DNA from: Streptomyces sporangiiformans | Lineage (GTDB): Bacteria > Actinomycetota > Actinomycetes > Streptomycetales > Streptomycetaceae | Length of the DNA: 61,418 bases | Direction of reading: 5' to 3' | Assembly: GCF_005768555.2 (NCBI RefSeq) | Contig: NZ_VCHX02000159.1 | Location: 1 to 61,418, forward strand | Shown: piece by piece, positions 58,231-61,418 of the stretch | How positions within the stretch are numbered: the first letter of the stretch is position 1 | Layout: each line of letters begins with the position of its first letter | The notes under the pieces: model-generated | What the model was told of the DNA's origin: nothing | Databases searched by the model: none | Seen by the model: only the letters and a program-made list of their open reading frames with translations | Program-made: the position numbers and the translations under genes

Positions 58231-59535
58231 ATGCTGACCCGTTTCGCCGTCGCCCCCAGCGGCTTCAAGGAGTCCCTGTCCGCCCAGGCCGCCGCCCACG
58301 CCATCGCGGCGGGCGTACGCCGTGTCGTGCCGCACGCCGAGGTCGACCTGATCCCGCTCGTGGACGGCGGCGAGGGCACGGCCCGGGCGCTCGCCTCGGC
58401 CACCGGCGGCCGTCTGGTCGCCCTGCCCGCCACCGGCCCGCTCGGTGAGACCGTCGGCACCCATTTCGCGCTCCTGGGCTCCGGCTCCTCCGGCTCCAGC
58501 TCCTCCGGCTGCAACTCCAACTCCAACTCCGGCTCCGGCTCCGGCTCTGTCGACACGGCGGTGGTGGAGATGGCGGCCGTCGCCGGCCTCTCCCTCGTCC
58601 CGCACAGCCTGCGCGATCCCGGCGCCACCACCACGTACGGCGTCGGCGAGTTGATCCGCGCCGCGCTCGACAAGGGCGTACAGCGCGTCCTCGTCGGCTG
58701 CGGCGACTCCGGTACCTCGGACGGGGGTGCCGGCGCGCTCCAGGCGCTCGGAGCCCGGCTGCTCGACATGGACGGCTTTGAACTTCCCTTCGGCGGACGG
58801 GAGTTGTCGCGGCTGAGCCGTATCGATGCGACCGGTCTCGACCCCCGCCTCAGCGAGGTGGAGCTGCTGGTCGCCTGCAACCCGTACAACGTGCTGTGCG
58901 GAGAACGCGGCGTGGCCCGCGTCTTCGGCCCGCAGAAGGGCGCCACCCCCGCACAGGTCGAGGAGCTGTCGGCGGGTCTGGAGAACTGGGCGTACGTCCT
59001 CACCCGCGACCTCGGCGTCACCGGCACCGATCTGTACGGCGGCCCCGGAACCGGCGCGTCCGGAGGCCTGGGCGCGGGCCTCGCCGCCCTCGGCGCCCGC
59101 CTGCTCCCCCGCTTCGACGTCCTCCTGGACCACCTCGACCTGGACGCGCGACTGGCTCGCGCCGACCTGGTCCTCACCGCCGAGGGCGCCCTGGACCACC
59201 AGACGCCGCGCGGCAAGGTTCCCGCCGAGGTGGCCCGTCGCGCCAAGCTGCACGGGCGTCCGGTCCTCGCCCTCGCGGGCACGCTAGGCGAGGGCGCGCA
59301 CGAGGTGCCGGGCGTGGACGCCTGCACCGCGATCCTGCCCGCCCCGATGGCCCTGGCCGAGGCCCTGGTCCGCGGGAGCGAGTTCCTCACCGACGCGACC
59401 GAGCGCGCCCTCAGGATGATTCTGCTGGGCGCCCGGCTACCGGTTCAGGCAGCGGCGGTTCGGGCAGCAGCTGTTCCGGCGGCGGCGCCGGCGGCGGAAG
59501 TGTCCGGGACGCAACGCCCGTCCTCCGTACGGTAG
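58231..59535 (+). CDS. Glycerate 2-kinase (GlxK/GarK family)
   Basis: 434 aa. Glycerate plus ATP to phosphoglycerate. Family features: FAVAPSGFKESLSAQAAAHA, PLVDGGEGTARALA, VVEMAAVAGLSLVP, TTTYGVGELI, VGCGDSGTSDGGAGALQALG, NVLCGERGVARVFGPQKGA, and TAEGALDHQTPRGKVP. A Ser/Gly/Asn insert at residues 83-107 (GSGSSGSSSSGCNSNSNSGS and on) comes from a six-base DNA repeat. A 30-residue Ala/Val tail after LLGARLP is extra and overlaps the convergent aminotransferase gene by 91 bases. ATG 58231 with GAAGGAG upstream. Confidence 0.92.
   Translation: MLTRFAVAPSGFKESLSAQAAAHAIAAGVRRVVPHAEVDLIPLVDGGEGTARALASATGGRLVALPATGPLGETVGTHFALLGSGSSGSSSSGCNSNSNSGSGSGSVDTAVVEMAAVAGLSLVPHSLRDPGATTTYGVGELIRAALDKGVQRVLVGCGDSGTSDGGAGALQALGARLLDMDGFELPFGGRELSRLSRIDATGLDPRLSEVELLVACNPYNVLCGERGVARVFGPQKGATPAQVEELSAGLENWAYVLTRDLGVTGTDLYGGPGTGASGGLGAGLAALGARLLPRFDVLLDHLDLDARLARADLVLTAEGALDHQTPRGKVPAEVARRAKLHGRPVLALAGTLGEGAHEVPGVDACTAILPAPMALAEALVRGSEFLTDATERALRMILLGARLPVQAAAVRAAAVPAAAPAAEVSGTQRPSSVR
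58478..58549 (+). repeat. Hexanucleotide microsatellite in the glycerate kinase gene
   Basis: Repeats of GGCTCC/TCCAAC type (GGCTCCTCCGGCTCCAGCTC, AACTCCAACTCCAACTCCGG, and so on), in frame, encoding Gly-Ser and Asn-Ser dipeptides. Likely variable in length among strains. Confidence 0.8.
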
Positions 59536-60854
59536 TTCCACCGCGCGCCCTCGGTCACGAGCTCCTTGACCGCGCCCACGAACCGCTCCACGTGCTCGTC
59601 CGGCGTACCCGCGCCGAAGCTCACCCGGATCGCGTTGAGCGACTTCTCGCCGGGCGCGGCCTCGGGTGCGCCGCACTCGCCCTGGATCTGCGGTTCGCTG
59701 CCGAGGAGGGTACGGACGAGGGGGTGGGCGCAGAAGAGGCCGTCGCGTACGCCGATGCCGTACTCGGCGGAGAGCGCGGCGGCGAGGTGCGAGCTGTTCC
59801 AGCCCTCGACGACGAAGGAGATGACGCCCACCCGCGGCGCGTCGTCCCCGAAGAGCGAGAGAACACGCACTTCGGGCACCTCGGCGAGCCCTTCCCGGAC
59901 CTTCCGGATCAGATACCGCTCCCGCGCGACGAGCCGATCGAAGCCCTCCTCGGCCAGGGCCTTGCAGGCGGAGGCGACGGCATGGGCACCGATGACGTTG
60001 GGCGACCCCGCCTCGTGCCGGGCCGCGCTGTCGTGCCACTCGACATCCACTCCCCCGTCCGCCCGACGCGCGACCTTGCGGCTGGCGCCGCCGCCCGCGA
60101 GGTACGGCTCGGCCGCACGCAGCCAGTCGGCGCGCCCGGCGAGCACGCCCGTACCGAAGGGCGCGTACAGCTTGTGCCCGGAGAAGGCGACCCAGTCGAC
60201 GTCCAACTCCCGTACGGACACGGGGTGATGAGGCGCGAGCTGGGCGGCGTCGAGCACGATCCGCGCACCGTGCGCGTGCGCTGCGGCGGACAGTTCGCGT
60301 ACGGGCCACAGCTCGCCGGTGACGTTCGAGGCACCGGTGACGCAGACGAGGGCGGGCCCCTGCTCGCGTTCGGCGAGGGCACGCTCCAGCGTGGCGACGG
60401 CCTGCTCGGGAGTGCGCGGCGCGTCGAGGTAGGTGACGTCGGCGTTCCGCCAGGGAAGCAGCGAGGCGTGGTGCTCGGTCTCGAAGACGAAGACCTGGCA
60501 GCCGGCGGGAAGGGCGGCGGCGAGCAGGTTGAGCGAGTCGGTGGTGGAGCGGGTGAAGACGACCTGGTCCCCGTCCCGGCAGTCGAGGAACTCGGCGACG
60601 GTCGTCCGCGCCTTCTCGAAGAGATCGGTGGACAGCTGGGACAGATACCCGGCCCCGCGGTGCACGCTCCCGTAGTAGGGGGCGTACGCGGCGACGTCGT
60701 CCCAGACCCGCTGGAGGGCCGGGGCGCTGGCGGCGTAGTCGAGCGCGGCGTAGGTGACTTCGCCGCCGGTGACGAGGGGGACGGTGACGTCCCGCCCCAG
60801 AACGGGCAGAGGGGTACGAACTGACGAGGCGGCGGCAGCGGTGAGGACAGACAT
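59445..60854 (-). CDS. Class V aminotransferase / cysteine desulfurase-like PLP enzyme
   Basis: 469 aa. PLP fold type I, class V: ALDYAASAPALQRVWDDVAA, STTDSLNLLAAALPAG, ETEHHASLLPW, ARIVLDAAQLAPHHPV (PLP Asp/Gln) and VAFSGHKLYAPFGTGVLAG with the Schiff-base Lys in GHK. The split Cys of a sulfurtransferase is not clearly present (VRDGLFCAHP holds one candidate Cys). The SAM-IV riboswitch upstream suggests a role in sulfur amino-acid metabolism. The Ala/Thr-rich C-terminal tail (TSAAGAAAGTAAARTAAA) overlaps the glycerate kinase 3' end. ATG 60854. Confidence 0.9.
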   Translation of the reverse strand: MSVLTAAAASSVRTPLPVLGRDVTVPLVTGGEVTYAALDYAASAPALQRVWDDVAAYAPYYGSVHRGAGYLSQLSTDLFEKARTTVAEFLDCRDGDQVVFTRSTTDSLNLLAAALPAGCQVFVFETEHHASLLPWRNADVTYLDAPRTPEQAVATLERALAEREQGPALVCVTGASNVTGELWPVRELSAAAHAHGARIVLDAAQLAPHHPVSVRELDVDWVAFSGHKLYAPFGTGVLAGRADWLRAAEPYLAGGGASRKVARRADGGVDVEWHDSAARHEAGSPNVIGAHAVASACKALAEEGFDRLVARERYLIRKVREGLAEVPEVRVLSLFGDDAPRVGVISFVVEGWNSSHLAAALSAEYGIGVRDGLFCAHPLVRTLLGSEPQIQGECGAPEAAPGEKSLNAIRVSFGAGTPDEHVERFVGAVKELVTEGARWNYRTEDGRCVPDTSAAGAAAGTAAARTAAA

Positions 60855-60875
60855 GGCGAACTCCCGTGAGCACAG

Positions 60876-60902
60876 GGAAAGGAGGAAAAGAGGAAAAGAG
60901 GT
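60876..60902 (-). promoter_or_regulatory. Pyrimidine tract in the riboswitch leader
   Basis: On the minus strand, CCTCTTTTCCTCTTTTCCTC then CTTTCCC, between the SAM-IV riboswitch and the start codon. A possible U-rich termination or protein-binding site of the expression platform; role uncertain. Confidence 0.35.
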
Positions 60903-60987
60903 ACGCGGAGGCGGGGCTCGACGCCCTATCGCATTCGCTTGCTCACAGAAGGCTCCCTCGAACGACCAGGACCCCTGGTGACGCGAG

Positions 60988-61105
60988 GGGTCCGCGCTTG
61001 CCGCAGACCTTGCTGCCTACGGCCTGGTCTTCACCCGGGGCACCCCGCCACGGACGGAGGGTTGCCGGACAGCCGGCCGGGGCCTTATGGCTGTCGCTCA
61101 TGACC
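60988..61105 (-). ncRNA. SAM-IV riboswitch
   Basis: On the minus strand the leader reads GGTCATGAGCGACAGCC, then CCGGCAACCCTCC, GGCGGGGTGCCCCGGGTGAA, GACCAGGCCGTAGGCAGC and GCGGCAAGCGCGGACC. This follows the SAM-IV consensus of actinobacteria almost throughout. A GGACCCCT / AGGGGTCC hairpin (60969-60993) overlaps its 3' end and may be part of the expression platform. It controls the class V aminotransferase gene 134 bases downstream. Confidence 0.95.
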
Positions 61106-61190
61106 TGGGAAGCATCCTGCCACATGATCTTCGGGGCGCAAGTCCGCTGTCCGAATGCCGGGACAGCGGGGGCGGTCCTGGCCGGTTGTC

Positions 61191-61377
61191 TCGCCCCCGC
61201 CGCCCCTACCCATTCCCATCCCCTGGGGCTCCGCCCCAGACCCCGCTCCTCAAACGCCGGAGGGGCTGATTCTCAGCCCGTCCGGCGTTTGAGGACGAGG
61301 CCGTTCAGGCCGATAGCGGGGGTCTGGGGGCGCAGCCCCCAGGTACAGGATGGGACGGGTAGGGGCGGCGGGGGCGA
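61191..61377. repeat. Long palindromic intergenic repeat, copy 2
   Basis: Near-identical to the element at 29634-29822 (same outer arms TCGCCCCCGCCGCCCCTACC / GGTAGGGGCGGCGGGGGCGA and inner CTCAAACGCCGGA / TCCGGCGTTTGAG). Small differences include CTCAAACGCC for CTCAAGCGCC and AGGTACAGGA for AGGTACGGGA. It lies upstream of the riboswitch, probably as terminator of the next gene off the window. Confidence 0.9.
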
Positions 61378-61418
61378 GGAAACTGCCGCCCGCCGCCCGA
61401 GGCGTCACGCGTTCGTCG

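Overview
This window is GC-rich chromosomal DNA of a Streptomyces (or very close relative). The evidence is the codon usage, the frequent GTG starts, the gene content and order, a MacRS two-component pair beside a phosphofructokinase, a ROK glucokinase, and several palindromic intergenic repeats typical of the genus. I see no rRNA, tRNA, CRISPR array, insertion sequence or prophage. It looks like core chromosome rather than an island. Many neighbours (ftsI, ftsL, rsmH, DUF3040, metF, Rv2175c-like, PASTA kinase, class II DAHP synthase, GT87, PlsC, ArsA-like, SRPBCC, FadD15, PimB'-like, NlpC/P60) also lie close together in mycobacteria (Rv2163c to Rv2190c, from memory), so this is a deeply conserved actinobacterial neighbourhood for growth and the cell envelope.

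Layout. 1-1.8 kb: the start of the division/cell-wall cluster on the minus strand (ftsI partial, ftsL, rsmH). 2.2-7.8 kb: beta-carbonic anhydrase, then a tightly coupled MoxR ATPase / DUF58 / transglutaminase operon. 8-14 kb: DUF3040, a methyltransferase, a HEPN-family protein, a TetR regulator, a phytoene-desaturase-like oxidoreductase, and a membrane protein with a Tyr/Gln-rich prion-like tail. 14-20.5 kb: one-carbon and thiamine genes (metF, thiE, and TPP-riboswitch-controlled thiO-thiS-thiG) around a Rv2175c-like DNA-binding protein. 20.6-25.9 kb: PASTA kinase, endonuclease IV, a His-rich DUF4396 membrane protein behind a CsoR-like palindrome, a sulfite-oxidase-fold protein, bacterioferritin, and a bacterioferritin-associated ferredoxin behind an iron box. 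26-31 kb: aromatic synthesis (class II DAHP synthase; a fused anthranilate synthase with a Trp leader peptide and attenuator) and a phosphofructokinase with PPi-type residues.

31-40 kb: MacRS, PlsC-type acyltransferase, lipase, membrane protein, EEP phosphatase, glucokinase, DUF5304, a degenerate ArsA-like ATPase and an SRPBCC protein. 40-51 kb: metallophosphoesterase, FadD15-like ligase, secreted cholesterol oxidase, two mannosyltransferase-like enzymes, a lipoprotein metallopeptidase, and two paralogous secreted NlpC/P60 hydrolases. 51-54 kb: a coiled-coil NYN protein with a small Cys-rich partner, and a rhomboid with a RAM-domain protein. 54.2-59.5 kb: a putative sensing/uptake module made of a small secreted acidic protein, histidine kinase, response regulator, SLC13 transporter and glycerate kinase. 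A shared 11-bp-period direct-repeat motif lies in front of both halves. 59.4-61.1 kb: a class V aminotransferase behind a SAM-IV riboswitch. The window ends in the second copy of a roughly 190-bp palindromic repeat.

The most interesting leads are the TCS-transporter-glycerate kinase module with its matching operators, the His-rich DUF4396 protein with a metal-type operator, the SAM-IV-controlled aminotransferase, the Asp104/Lys125 phosphofructokinase, and the prion-like membrane protein.
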